64,000 nt of DNA from DASUPK01 sp963833375 (GTDB taxonomy: Bacteria; Actinomycetota; Thermoleophilia; Solirubrobacterales; 70-9): contig CAWHXR010000001.1 of NCBI GenBank assembly GCA_963833375.1, forward strand, positions 620,001-684,000, given 5' to 3'. Positions 22,211-30,685 of this stretch are shown piece after piece (within the stretch, counting starts at the first letter, position 1; each line of letters begins with the position of its first letter). The translations under genes were made by a program, and so were the position numbers. The notes beneath the pieces are model-generated. The model was not told the origin of the DNA. It made no database searches and saw nothing but the letters and a program-made list of their open reading frames with translations.

Positions 22211-23170
22211 ATGAGCCAGCAGGCAGGCACGCGCGTTTGGGCTCAGGCGCAGGTTGCGGCCGTGCGCGACGATCCTGAGGCGCGTCTTGCGTTGATGGCG
22301 CGGGTGTTCCATGGGCCGACGGGCCGCGCGCCGCGACACCTGCCCTTCCGACGGGCGGCGTTGTCATTCATGCGCTGGCAGGCGCGCCGTGGTCTGCTCG
22401 ATCCGCTCGACGCGTCGCCGCCCGGCAGCGCGTGGTGGCGGGCGGTCAACGAGCGCCTGCTGCGGGATGGGTGCGAAACGATCGCGATCCTCGGTGGCCG
22501 GGCGGGACAGCCGTCCTCGCAAGCCGTGCGCCTCTGGCTGGAGTTCAGCGCGACACCGACGGGGCACTGTTGGTACCGATCGCACAACGCGAGCATTGTG
22601 GGCGGCTACCTGGAGCATCGAGGCCTCGCCGATGCGGAGAGCGCACCCGAGCGCTTCTTCATGAACGTCGCGCTGGCGCGCGTGCTGTACGCGCACGCGC
22701 TCGCCACGGCGCCGCGCTTGGCGCTGGGGAGGTTGGCTCCGCTCGGCCGCCTGGTCAGCGATCCGCGGCTCGGGATGGCAGGAGTGTTCCTCTCACTCAG
22801 ACGTGTGCTCCCGAACCGCTATCCGCTCGACCGTGACGTCGAGCGCTATATCGCCGAAGAGCAGCGCCTAGGCCGGATGCTCGACTACGCCGTGATCGCC
22901 CCGCGCCTGCAACACCTGTACGAGTGGTCCGCCCAGGAGCTCGCCGAACCGCGCCTGCTTGAGCTGGTTCGCGACGGCAACCCGATCTACGCCTGGCCCT
23001 TCGAGGAGCGACACGTATGGCGCTCTCGGCACATGCCGTTCGCAGCCCGTGTGCTTGCACGTGTCACGCGCCCATCGACGCAGACGCGCGCGCGTTTCCT
23101 GCTGAGCGGCGCCGACGGTCGTAGAACGTCGTGCGCCAGGGCCGTGCGTTTCTGGGACCGGAGTCGGTAG
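22211..23170 (+). CDS. Conserved hypothetical protein, about 319 residues
   Basis: The protein is Arg/Leu/Ala-rich and mostly helical, with stretches such as LWLEFSATPTGHCWYRSHNASIVGGYLEHR and SAPERFFMNVALARVLYAHALATAPRLALGRLAPL. There are no clear transmembrane helices or P-loop, and no motif I can tie to an enzyme. Codon and GC use look like the neighbours, so it is probably real. It lies in the first block of the tRNA-Arg island, next to an IS30-like element. Confidence 0.65.
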   Translation: MSQQAGTRVWAQAQVAAVRDDPEARLALMARVFHGPTGRAPRHLPFRRAALSFMRWQARRGLLDPLDASPPGSAWWRAVNERLLRDGCETIAILGGRAGQPSSQAVRLWLEFSATPTGHCWYRSHNASIVGGYLEHRGLADAESAPERFFMNVALARVLYAHALATAPRLALGRLAPLGRLVSDPRLGMAGVFLSLRRVLPNRYPLDRDVERYIAEEQRLGRMLDYAVIAPRLQHLYEWSAQELAEPRLLELVRDGNPIYAWPFEERHVWRSRHMPFAARVLARVTRPSTQTRARFLLSGADGRRTSCARAVRFWDRSR

Positions 23171-23282
23171 GGAAGTACCGCTTCCCATCTTGACCTCAAC
23201 TGGTCAGTGCACCACCCCTGACGTGTCGCATCGTCTCATCTAGTCCGAGCGCTGTCGAGCGAAGGCCGTAGGCCGAAGCGAG

Positions 23283-24459
23283 TCAGCGCTCGGAGTCGAC
23301 GTCGTCGAGGCCGTCGATCAGCTCGGCGAGCTTCTCGGCCGGGGTAGCGAAGCCGAGCGTCTCGCGCGGGCGGCCGTTGAGCTTGCGAGCGACGTCGTCG
23401 AGGGCCTCCTGGCTGATCCCTTCAAGAGACTTGCCCTTCGGGAAGTACTGCCGCAGGAGGCCGTTGGTGTTCTCGTTCGAGCCCCGCTGCCAGGGGCTTC
23501 GGGGATCGCAGAAGTAGACCTCGACCCCTGTCTCGACGGAAAAGCGCCGGTGCTCAGACATCTCCGAGCCCTGGTCCCAGGTGAGCGATCGGCGAAGCTG
23601 GGCCGGCAGGGTCGTGATGCTTGCCTTGAGCGCCTCGCAGACGCGCTCGGCGCCGCTCCCCTCGGGCAGGGCGACGAGCTGGCAATAGCGCGTCTGGCGC
23701 TCGACCAGGGTCGCGATCGCGTTCGTCCTTCCGCCCATCAAGAGGTCGCCCTCCCAGTGGCCGGGGACGGCGCGGTCCTCGACCTCCGGGGGGCGCTCGG
23801 AGATCATCACCATCCCGGCGATCTTGCCCTGGCTTTGGCCCTTGCTCGACTGGGCTCGCGCAAAGCGCCTTTGCCGGCGGGTTCTCAGGTGCCCCGTCAG
23901 CTCTCGCTTCAGCGTCCCCCGCGCCTGGACGTAGAGGGCGCGGTAGATCGTCTCGTGCGAGACCCGCATCGCCTCATTGTCCGGGTATTGGATCTTGCAG
24001 CCAGCCCGCGATCTGCTCGGGGGAGTGGTCCTTTCGCAGATGCTCTGAGACGAGGCGCCGCAGCTGCGGGCAGAGCTCGAGCTTCGTCGGCCGTGGCCGC
24101 CGGGTCCGCCGCCTGGCCTCGCGCTCTGCCGCGTGGGCGCGGTAGCGCCGGCGTCCGCCGCAGCGGTTGATCTCACGGGCGACCGTGGTGTGTGAGCGGT
24201 GAAGCGTCCAGGCGATCTCGCGGGCCGAGTCGCCGCCGGCGATCCCGCGCGAGATCTCCTCGCGCTCGTCCAGGCTCAGGCACCTCGCCGCCCGCCGCCG
24301 CGGCCTTGGGCGGATGCCGCCGACCCTCGCCACGTAGCGGCTCACCGTCGCTCGAGGGATGCCGAGCCGGCGGCCGATCTCCGCCTCGCTCAGCCCCTCC
24401 GCTCGCAACTCCCAGATCCCGTCCTTCGTCGCCTCGCTCAGGCCGTAGCCCTTCGGCAT
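23283..24459 (-). pseudogene. IS30-family transposase, split by a frameshift
   Basis: The first part (from ATG 24459, preceded by GGAGGTG) has the IS30 helix-turn-helix segments: LSEAEIGRRLGIPRATVSRYV and DSAREIAWTLHRSHTTVAREI. The second part holds the DDE core: HWEGDLLMGGRTNAIATLVE, LTWDQGSEM, and YFCDPRSPWQRGSNENTNGLLR with the catalytic Glu. The reading frame changes near 23990-24005, in the SPEQIAGWL/IQYPDNEAM join, where intact relatives read straight through. One missing or extra base explains it. It is inactive unless the indel is a sequencing error. Confidence 0.85.
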
Positions 24460-24478
24460 CACCGCACCTCCTTCGTTG

Positions 24479-24495
24479 GTCAGCGAGTCGCTGAC
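24479..24495. promoter_or_regulatory. Palindrome upstream of the IS30 transposase
   Basis: GTCAGCGA-g-TCGCTGAC is a perfect 8-bp dyad with a 1-base centre, 20 bases upstream of the transposase start. It may be an operator for transposase autoregulation, or a stem that blocks read-through from outside. Confidence 0.45.
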
Positions 24496-24545
24496 CCTCT
24501 CGGGTGGTGCGGCGGTGGTTTGAGACCGCCATGCAAACGGCACTT

Positions 24546-24736
24546 TCGAATCGCACCTCCGCCGAGGGGGGGCCGTCTGATGCCCTCTGCACCCCAACGA
24601 GATGCGAGAGGCGGGAAGCACTGGTGGGCAACAAAAGGGCAACGGACTGGACGAAGTCCAGACGAACCCAGACGAACTCGAGTCCCGGCGTCGAGCCGAA
24701 TCCCGAGCCCAGACGAGCCCCACCGAACTCCCGTCG
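24546..24736. other. Non-coding stretch before tRNA-Arg fragment 1
   Basis: No gene is supported here. The segment holds GGGCAACAAAAGGGCAACGG (near 24627), which resembles 34229-34252. It also holds about 50 bases (24694-24745) that align with 46790-46841, just before another tRNA-Arg fragment. It looks like residual element-end DNA. Confidence 0.4.
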
Positions 24737-24784
24737 CGGTCTACGAAACCGAAGGTCACAGGTTCGAATCCTGTCGGGCGCGCT
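24737..24784 (+). repeat. tRNA-Arg(ACG) 3'-half fragment 1
   Basis: These 48 bases are identical to 20731-20778: from the anticodon stem through the T-arm, the acceptor 3' strand and two bases beyond. The 5' half is absent, so no tRNA can form. This is the expected shape of an attachment-site duplicate left by a tRNA-specific tyrosine integrase. Confidence 0.9.
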
Positions 24785-24824
24785 GCTGCTGCCTCTCCTC
24801 AGTCAGCCATTCGGGGCTGCTCGG

Positions 24825-26210
24825 TCAGGCGCTCGTTTCCGCGGCGAGCCGCCCGCTTGCAGCGGCGTCTTTCAAGGCCTGGTAGTCGCGTTCGTTCTGG
24901 TCGGCGTAGGCGACCGAGAACTTCCAGATCGCTCGGTCGAAGGCATCCGACCTCCCCAGGTAGGCGGCGATTGCGACCCTATCGCCCGAACGTGCGTGGG
25001 CGCGGGCTAGGGTCCAGCCGCACATCCGCCCCCAGAGCTCCATGCCGGCGAGCGTCATCCCCTCGATGTCGGCGGATCCCTTCCAGTCACGGAGCTGCCT
25101 GATGTAGTAGTCACACTCGTCGCCCAGCCAGACGAATCGCTCCCAGCCGAGGAAGATGTCGCTGGCCGCCTGCATCAGCCGCTGCCCGGCCACAACCCGC
25201 TGGCCGTGGTTGGAGAACTCGCTCCTCGAGGTGAACTCCTCGATCACGGAGGCATCGGCTTCCTTGACCTGCAAGAACAACGGAGCATCCGAATCGTCGA
25301 GGAGCAGCAGGATCCAGGCCTGGGTCCCCACGCTTCCCACGCCCACCACCTTGCGAGCGAGGTGGACGAACCGGTACTGCTCGAGCAGGCTCCGCCGATC
25401 GCCTTGCAGCGTGTCTCGATAGGAGCGGATGAATCCGTCCATCGCCTCCAGCACCGCCTCAGGCTCGATCCCGCCCGCGAGCTCTTCGACGGGCGTGATC
25501 AGCGGCGGTTGATGAAGGATCCTGCACTCGCCGTCCACGACCTCGGCGAGTTTCGAGAAGGCCTGCACGCTGTCGTGGGCACGGGCCTTGGTGATCGCCT
25601 TCCAAACGGCGGGCGTCTGCGTGCGATCGAGGCTCGAGTGGAATCGCGGCAGCAACTCGTCCATGTCGAGGTGGGCGTACCAGACCTGGAGCGTCGACCT
25701 TTGCGCGAACTCGCGCATCGCCTCTCGATAGGAGCGCACCGCCCGACGCACGAGGCTCTTTCGCGCCTGCTCCGGGAACCCGTTGTCGCGGCTCGCGATC
25801 TCCAGACTGGCCGCCAAGCGCTTCACGTCCCACTCCCACGGTCCCGGCGCGGTCTCATCGAAGTCATTGACGTCGAAGAAGAGGTGGCGCTCGGGCGAGC
25901 CGAAGACTCCGAAGTTGCATAGGTGGGCGTCCCCACAGATCTGCGCCTGAAGGCCCGAGCTCGGCGTGGTGGCGAGATCCGAGGCCATCGGCAAGGCCGC
26001 TCCCCTGTAGTAGCTGAAGGGCGAGGCCAGCATTCGCTGGTGGCGGATGGGCACGAGCTCAGGAATGCGCGCCTTCGCCTGCCGCTCCAGCAAATCGACG
26101 GGGTTCGTTCTGTCGGTGGGCGGCTCCCAGAGGGCGTGGCTCGACCTGCCTACTTTGGCGCGGGCTTTCTTTCCGCGAGCCACTCGTTCATTAGCCGACA
26201 CTCGTTCCAT
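24825..26210 (-). CDS. DUF2252 family protein
   Basis: The 461-residue protein has the DUF2252 hallmarks: MLASPFSYYRGAA, ICGDAHLCNFGVFGSPERHLFFDVNDFDET and RKVVGVGSVGTQAWILLL. The pattern GDxHxxNFG...DxxDFD resembles the catalytic and metal-binding loops of kinase-like phosphotransferases, so an ATP-dependent phosphotransfer role is possible but unproven. It is the only gene between tRNA-Arg fragments 1 and 2. Confidence 0.88.
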   Translation of the reverse strand: MERVSANERVARGKKARAKVGRSSHALWEPPTDRTNPVDLLERQAKARIPELVPIRHQRMLASPFSYYRGAALPMASDLATTPSSGLQAQICGDAHLCNFGVFGSPERHLFFDVNDFDETAPGPWEWDVKRLAASLEIASRDNGFPEQARKSLVRRAVRSYREAMREFAQRSTLQVWYAHLDMDELLPRFHSSLDRTQTPAVWKAITKARAHDSVQAFSKLAEVVDGECRILHQPPLITPVEELAGGIEPEAVLEAMDGFIRSYRDTLQGDRRSLLEQYRFVHLARKVVGVGSVGTQAWILLLLDDSDAPLFLQVKEADASVIEEFTSRSEFSNHGQRVVAGQRLMQAASDIFLGWERFVWLGDECDYYIRQLRDWKGSADIEGMTLAGMELWGRMCGWTLARAHARSGDRVAIAAYLGRSDAFDRAIWKFSVAYADQNERDYQALKDAAASGRLAAETSA

Positions 26211-26575
26211 GAGCCGGTTCCCCGGTCTCAGGCTACTCGGCGCAGGATCCAGGCCCGAGCTCGCCGCGACCTACACGGCAGGGGAGAAACCAACGCCGGT
26301 CGGCGTTCTGGGAAAGTGCCAGGCCGTTCGGTAGGGAGCGTCAGGCGGATACGGCGCCATCACCCTTCTCGGAGGCGCTTGACCGCCTCACCATTCGCCT
26401 TGATCTTGGTCGTGCCCCCGTCCGCCTCCCTCCATGGTGAACACCAAGATCGCCGTCTTGCGGAGGATCAGCAGGAAGAACCGTGTCTCGAACTGCCGAG
26501 AACTCAGCGCAACTCAGCGCACTCTCAGGCACGGAGGACCCGCCCGCAGTACCGAGCCTCACGCAGGGCCCGTAA

Positions 26576-26597
26576 CTACGAAACCGAAGGTCGCAGG
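26576..26597 (+). repeat. tRNA-Arg 3'-half fragment 2, truncated
   Basis: CTACGAAACCGAAGGTCGCAGG matches tRNA positions 20735-20756 with one mismatch, then similarity stops. The flanking interval 26211-26719 shows no convincing gene. Confidence 0.7.
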
Positions 26598-26719
26598 ACC
26601 CGGCTGCCCGTCTCCTCCCCCGAGGCGCAGACGAGGAAGGTCGATTTCCGAGAGAGACTTGCGGTGGGGGCACGAAGGGAGGAGCCTTCAGGCACTGCCT
26701 AGCACCAAGGAGGTGCACG

Positions 26720-27037
26720 ATGAAGTACTTGGTCATCGCAAAGCCCGGTCCAATGCCGCCCCCGATCGAGGCCGTACGTGCGGCCCAGGAGTGGCTCCAG
26801 GGCAAGCTCGACGATGGCACCTTCGAGTGCGTTTACGCCTATCCGCAAGGGGGCGGCCTCAGCATCGGCGAGAACGAGTCTGTCGAGCAGCTCATGGAGC
26901 AGCTCATGGAGTACCCGCTCTCGCCGTTCATCGACTACGACGTGCAGCCACTAGTTGAGATGAATCCGGCATTCGATCGCTTCATCCCGTTTGTGGAGAA
27001 GATGAGCGCCCAGCTCGCCGGCCAGGGCTCGTCGTAA
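26720..27037 (+). CDS. Small dimeric alpha/beta-barrel-like protein (muconolactone isomerase-like)
   Basis: The 105-residue protein starts after an AAGGAGGTG site. MKYLVIAKPGPMPPPIEAVRAAQEWL, then GTFECVYAYPQGGGLSIGENESVEQLMEQLMEYPLSPFIDYDVQPL, has the ferredoxin-like beta-alpha-beta pattern of muconolactone isomerase and YCII-type proteins. Catalytic residues are not clear. It probably forms an operon with the two downstream genes. Confidence 0.6.
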   Translation: MKYLVIAKPGPMPPPIEAVRAAQEWLQGKLDDGTFECVYAYPQGGGLSIGENESVEQLMEQLMEYPLSPFIDYDVQPLVEMNPAFDRFIPFVEKMSAQLAGQGSS

Positions 27038-27152
27038 CGATTTCCGGCGTTCCCGCGCCGCGATCTCATGCGGCGCCGCGCCGGCGCCTGGTCGGCGGCC
27101 ATGTGCCGCCGGTCCGACGGATAGACGAGCTTCGATCTCGGAAGATGAGGGC

Positions 27153-27797
27153 ATGAGCCTAGTCACCCTCTCGGCGACCTACGGCGCCGGTGGCAGCGAA
27201 GTCGGGCCCGCACTGGCCGAGCGTCTCGGCGCGCCCTTCGTGGACCGTCTGATCCCCACCGAGGTCGCTGCGCGCCTTGCCGTTCCGGCCCACTCCGCGC
27301 TCGTGCATGACGAGGCGTCGGGTGGCCTTCTGGTCCGTCTGCTCACGATCCTTGCGCCGATAGGTCAGGCGTTCGGTGCTGGGGGGCCTGCCACCAAGCC
27401 CGCCGGCGAACGGGAGTTCCGAGAAATGACCGAGCAGGTGATCTTCGAGCTGGCCGACAGCGGGCAGGGCGTCATCCTCGGCCGGGCCGGAGCGGTCGTG
27501 CTGCGTGATGATCCGCGGGCCCTCCACGTGCGGTTGGACGGCCCCCGCAAGGCACGCCTGCGGCAGGCGATGCGTATTCAGGGCATCGAGCTTCCCAAGG
27601 CCGAGCGGCGAATGGCGGAGACCGACCGTGCACGCCACGCCTACGTGCACCATTTCTACCGCGCAGATGCACGCGACCCCGCCCTCTATCACCTTCTGAT
27701 CGACTCCACCGCCATCGACCTGGCCGTCTGCGTGGAGATCATCGTGCTCGCGGCCCAGGGGCGAGCGAGGCACGCCGCCCGAGAGGCCGGTTCATGA
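27153..27797 (+). CDS. Cytidylate kinase-like family protein
   Basis: The 214-residue protein opens with VTLSATYGAGGSEVGPALAERLGAPFVDR, a P-loop variant of the cytidylate kinase-like family. Later features are GQGVILGRAGAVVLRDDPRALHVRLDGP and the lid-like ERRMAETDRARHAYVHHFY. It probably phosphorylates a nucleotide or another small molecule. It overlaps the next gene by 4 bases, implying coupled translation. Confidence 0.8.
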   Translation: MSLVTLSATYGAGGSEVGPALAERLGAPFVDRLIPTEVAARLAVPAHSALVHDEASGGLLVRLLTILAPIGQAFGAGGPATKPAGEREFREMTEQVIFELADSGQGVILGRAGAVVLRDDPRALHVRLDGPRKARLRQAMRIQGIELPKAERRMAETDRARHAYVHHFYRADARDPALYHLLIDSTAIDLAVCVEIIVLAAQGRARHAAREAGS

Positions 27798-28945
27798 GCG
27801 TGGAGCCCCCCGGCGGGGCGCTCGCACCATTTGCACGTGAGTTGGCGGAACTGGTGCCGCCCGGCAGCATCGTCGTGGACGCGCACACGCACCTGGGCGT
27901 GGACGAGGATGGCCGGTCACAGGACCTTCCCACGCTGCTCGAGCATCTGGACACAGTCGGGGCTCAGACCCGTGCATGTGTCTTCCCGCTCCATGATCCC
28001 GATCGGAGCCCTGCCTACCGCAGGCCAAACGACCGCGTGTTGGCCTGGGCAGCCCAGAGTGAAGGACGGCTGACGCCGTATTGCCGGCTTGACCCCGCCG
28101 AAGATCCCGTGGGCGAAGCGGAGCGATGCCTGGCGCTCGGCGCGAAGGGGATCAAGCTCCACCCTCGCGCACAGATCTTCGGCTTCGGTCACGCAGCCGC
28201 CGAGGGGATCTTTGAGGTGGCTCAGGATGCTGGGGTTCCGATCCTGGTCCACGCCGGGCGCGGAATGCCGCCGATGGATCACCTGGCCAATTTGGCGCTT
28301 CGCTTCCCGGAAGTCACTCTGGTCCTCGCGCACGCGGGCATTGCCGGCCAGGGGATGTTCGCGTCCAAGCTTGCCCAGCACCCGTCGGTGCTCTATGACA
28401 CCTGCGCGTTCTCGGCCTTCGATGTCGTCGAGCTCTTCGCTCGCGTGCCGGCGGAGCGCATCGTGTTCGGCTCCGATTCTCCTTACGGCCACCCCCTGCC
28501 GGACCTGTACCTGGCGATGCGGGCGGCGGCTCGCGCGGGCGTAGACGCGCAGGGGCGGGCGATGATCGCCGGCGGCACGATGGCCGCGGTGATCGAGCGC
28601 CGACCACTGCCGCCGGCGAGCGAGCCGCGTCTTGATCAGGTCCGGCCAGTGAACGGTCGCCTGCAGCGTGTCAACGGCTACTTGCTGATGGCCGCCGGTG
28701 CAGCCCTGACGGCGAATCCGCCCGACATTGGGCGAGCCCGGGAAGGGGTGGCTCTTGCCCGTTACGTCTGTCGCGATCCCGACCCCGGAAGCGCCGGGCG
28801 CGCGCTAGAGCGAGTGGACGCTTCGCTGGCTGCAGCTGAGGAGATCGTGGCCGGTGGCGGCGAGCAGGCGACCTTGGCAATTGCCCTGGCGCTGGCCGCC
28901 GCCGCCGTAGCTGCGACGGAACCCGTCATCGAGCCGAAGCAGTAG
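27794..28945 (+). CDS. Amidohydrolase-family (TatD/ACMSD-like) metal hydrolase
   Basis: The 383-residue protein has the amidohydrolase barrel. Metal site residues appear in IVVDAHTHLGVDEDG (HxH), PILVHAGRG, LVLAHAGIAGQG and VFGSDSPYG (catalytic Asp). The C-terminal 110 residues are a helical extension not needed for the barrel. Substrate unknown. The ATGA overlap with the kinase-like gene suggests that both act on one substrate, for example a phosphorylated or cyclic compound (inference). It ends 15 bases before tRNA-Arg fragment 3. Confidence 0.82.
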   Translation: MSVEPPGGALAPFARELAELVPPGSIVVDAHTHLGVDEDGRSQDLPTLLEHLDTVGAQTRACVFPLHDPDRSPAYRRPNDRVLAWAAQSEGRLTPYCRLDPAEDPVGEAERCLALGAKGIKLHPRAQIFGFGHAAAEGIFEVAQDAGVPILVHAGRGMPPMDHLANLALRFPEVTLVLAHAGIAGQGMFASKLAQHPSVLYDTCAFSAFDVVELFARVPAERIVFGSDSPYGHPLPDLYLAMRAAARAGVDAQGRAMIAGGTMAAVIERRPLPPASEPRLDQVRPVNGRLQRVNGYLLMAAGAALTANPPDIGRAREGVALARYVCRDPDPGSAGRALERVDASLAAAEEIVAGGGEQATLAIALALAAAAVAATEPVIEPKQ

Positions 28946-28960
28946 GTCGCGGCGGGCGCC

Positions 28961-28987
28961 CTACGAACCGAAGGTCACAGGTTCGAA
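28961..28987 (+). repeat. tRNA-Arg 3'-half fragment 3
   Basis: CTACGAACCGAAGGTCACAG, then GTTCGAA, matches the tRNA with one A deleted. The acceptor end is lost. It follows the amidohydrolase stop codon. Confidence 0.75.
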
Positions 28988-29213
28988 ACTCGACTACACG
29001 GTAAGCGCCCAGGCGGGCCCCAGAATCAACTGGCTGGCGCTGGTCGTGGATGAGAGACCCGCCCGCCTTGTGCGAAGCGCGCCTCCGCAGGACCGAGCGA
29101 GAACACGAAGCGAAGACGGGACGGCTAGAGGCGCAGCCTGAGAGACGAGGGACGAGGGACGAGGATCCCACCGGCCGGTTCTTGATAGTTCCCCGAGCCT
29201 CGGGCGAGCCACA

Positions 29214-29426
29214 TCACTCCGGGGTCTCTCTGACCTTCAGGATGGCAACGTGGGTCGGGTTGACCCCGACTGAACCACCGGTTCCGTACTCCGTGAACCA
29301 GGCGAGACGCGATTGGCCTGATCGAGCAGCATCGGAGAGCTTGCTCTCGACCTCGTCCAACGTTCCCTCCACCGTGACGACGTCACCATTTAGGAGCCTG
29401 ACTTCCGTGTAACCCACGCGAGCCAT
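29214..29426 (-). CDS. Small conserved protein, 70 residues
   Basis: The ATG gives MARVGYTEVRLLNGDVVTVE and the segment DEVESKLSDAARSGQSRLAW, ending in NPTHVAILKVRE. This looks like a small beta-rich protein of a type common in Thermoleophilia. The coding part is a short piece of a much longer open frame on this strand, most of which is shadow of DegV. Function unknown. Confidence 0.6.
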   Translation of the reverse strand: MARVGYTEVRLLNGDVVTVEGTLDEVESKLSDAARSGQSRLAWFTEYGTGGSVGVNPTHVAILKVRETPE

Positions 29427-29489
29427 GGTAGGCATCCGGCGCAACCACGGCCGACTCCTGAGTAAGAGCGGGTGGGTGGAGGCGCGAGC

Positions 29490-30404
29490 GTGAGGTCCAT
29501 AGGCTTCGACCCTCACGTGAGCGCCTCCCGAGACATCCGAACATCCGACTCGCGCGCCGGTGTCGCCGTTCTGACGGACAGCACGTCGTACCTGCCTCGG
29601 GAACTGGTTGACCGGTGGCGGATTCACGAGGTCAGCCTGTATGTGGGCTGGGATGGTGACCTGCGCCCCGAGCATGAGTACGACGACCTCGATGCCTTCT
29701 ATGCGCGGCTGCGCGAATCCCCGACGCTGCCGGCGACCTCGCAGCCGTCGGTGGGAGACTTTCGCGCCTGCTACGAACCGCTCGTCAGTGCAGGGCGCGA
29801 TGTGGTCTCCGTTCATATAGCCGCAGGCATCTCGGGGACTTGCGAGAGCGCAACTGGGGCGGCGCGCTCCCTGGCCAAAGAAGGGCATCCCGGGCGCATA
29901 GAGGTCGTCGACAGTCAGACCGGCGCCGGCGGTCTGGGCTGCCTCGTCGTCGCTGCGGCGCGCGCAGCCGAGCAAGGTGCGGAGCTGCAGGCCGTCGTCG
30001 ACAGCGTGCGGAAGGCTCGCGAGCGCCTCGAGATCTGGTTTTGCCTGGACACTCTCGAGTACCTGCGCCGCGGGGGGCGCATCGGGGCGGCGCAGGCGAT
30101 GATCGGTACGGCGCTGAAGGTCAAACCGATCTTGACCTTCGGCACCGAGATAACCCCGGTTGGCCGTGTCCGAACGCGGCAGCGGGCATTGGACCGGATG
30201 GATGCCTACCTGGATGAGCTGCACGACCGCGGCGCCACTGACTGGGTCGTGCAGCACGCACAGTCGCCCGAGGACGCCGAGCATCTGGTGGCCCAGGGCA
30301 CGGAGATCTTCGGCGCGGGTCCGCTGTTCTGCACCGAGGTGGGTCCGGTTCTCGGCACGCACCTCGGCTCCGGAATGCTCGTCGGGGGCGTCGGGCGCGC
30401 CTGA
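29490..30404 (+). CDS. DegV family fatty-acid-binding protein
   Basis: The 304-residue product has the DegV signatures: VAVLTDSTSYLPRELVDR at the N-terminus, TSQPSVGDFRACYEPL, VSVHIAAGISGTCESA and the late segment YLRRGGRIGAAQAMIGTALKVKPIL. Such proteins bind a fatty acid between two domains, and in Firmicutes (FakB) they present it to a kinase. No FakA partner is in the window. GTG 29490 is chosen because GGTGGAGG lies 7-9 bases upstream. Confidence 0.9.
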   Translation: MRSIGFDPHVSASRDIRTSDSRAGVAVLTDSTSYLPRELVDRWRIHEVSLYVGWDGDLRPEHEYDDLDAFYARLRESPTLPATSQPSVGDFRACYEPLVSAGRDVVSVHIAAGISGTCESATGAARSLAKEGHPGRIEVVDSQTGAGGLGCLVVAAARAAEQGAELQAVVDSVRKARERLEIWFCLDTLEYLRRGGRIGAAQAMIGTALKVKPILTFGTEITPVGRVRTRQRALDRMDAYLDELHDRGATDWVVQHAQSPEDAEHLVAQGTEIFGAGPLFCTEVGPVLGTHLGSGMLVGGVGRA

Positions 30405-30517
30405 GCCGTTCAGCGCCGTGGGGGAGATGACCTCATCCGTCAGGTTGGCCCAGCCGCCCTCGGGCCCGTCGGTTTGGCTCGAAGCGCGAGAGGGGGAGCC
30501 CAAGGAAAGACTCCTGG

Positions 30518-30682
30518 TTACCACCGCGTGGAAGCAGAACGCTGGGGCCAAGGGGAGGGAACTGCCGGGAAAGTGCCGCTTAGGACGGAAGCGGCTTCGC
30601 ATGGGAAGGGGATGCGCGTCGGCCAGTCCAGCTTGCGGCCGAGCCTGTGGTATTCGGGGTTGGCGACCACTTCCTCCGACAT
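30518..30682 (-). CDS. Short ORF (54 residues) after the SnoaL pair, probably truncated
   Basis: It opens MSEEVVANPEYHRLGRKLDW, with the same GCGATGTC start context as the two SnoaL genes upstream, and begins 3 bases after the stop of the second one. The frame runs into the hairpin repeat at 30575-30595 and ends soon after. It is best read as the 5' end of a third gene cut off at the repeat. Confidence 0.35.
   Translation of the reverse strand: MSEEVVANPEYHRLGRKLDWPTRIPFPCEAASVLSGTFPAVPSPWPQRSASTRW
30565..30610 (+). repeat. Hairpin repeat, double unit
   Basis: GGGAAAGTGCCGCTTAGGAC, then GGAAGCGGCTTCGCATGGGA. The stem GCCGCTT-AGGACGG-AAGCGGC (30575-30595) is perfect. It matches the outer ends of the IS30-like element (GAAAGTGCCG...) and the double unit at 21857. 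Confidence 0.6.
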
Positions 30683-30685
30683 CGC

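Larger units (their letters stand above)
23172..24545 (-). mobile_element. IS30-family insertion sequence with hairpin-repeat-like ends
   Basis: The element surrounds a frameshifted IS30 transposase. The two flanks can be aligned as imperfect inverted repeats of about 48 bases: left GGGAAGTACCGCTTCCCAT... and, complemented, right CGAAAGTGCCGTTTGCATGG..., both running on to CTCAA and GCACCACCC. The outer part of these ends resembles the interspersed hairpin repeat. Exact boundaries and target duplication are not certain. Confidence 0.55.

Noticed and set aside
24737..24784. tRNA-Arg fragments as extra tRNA genes
   Set aside because: All lack the acceptor 5' strand and D-arm, so they cannot fold as tRNAs.
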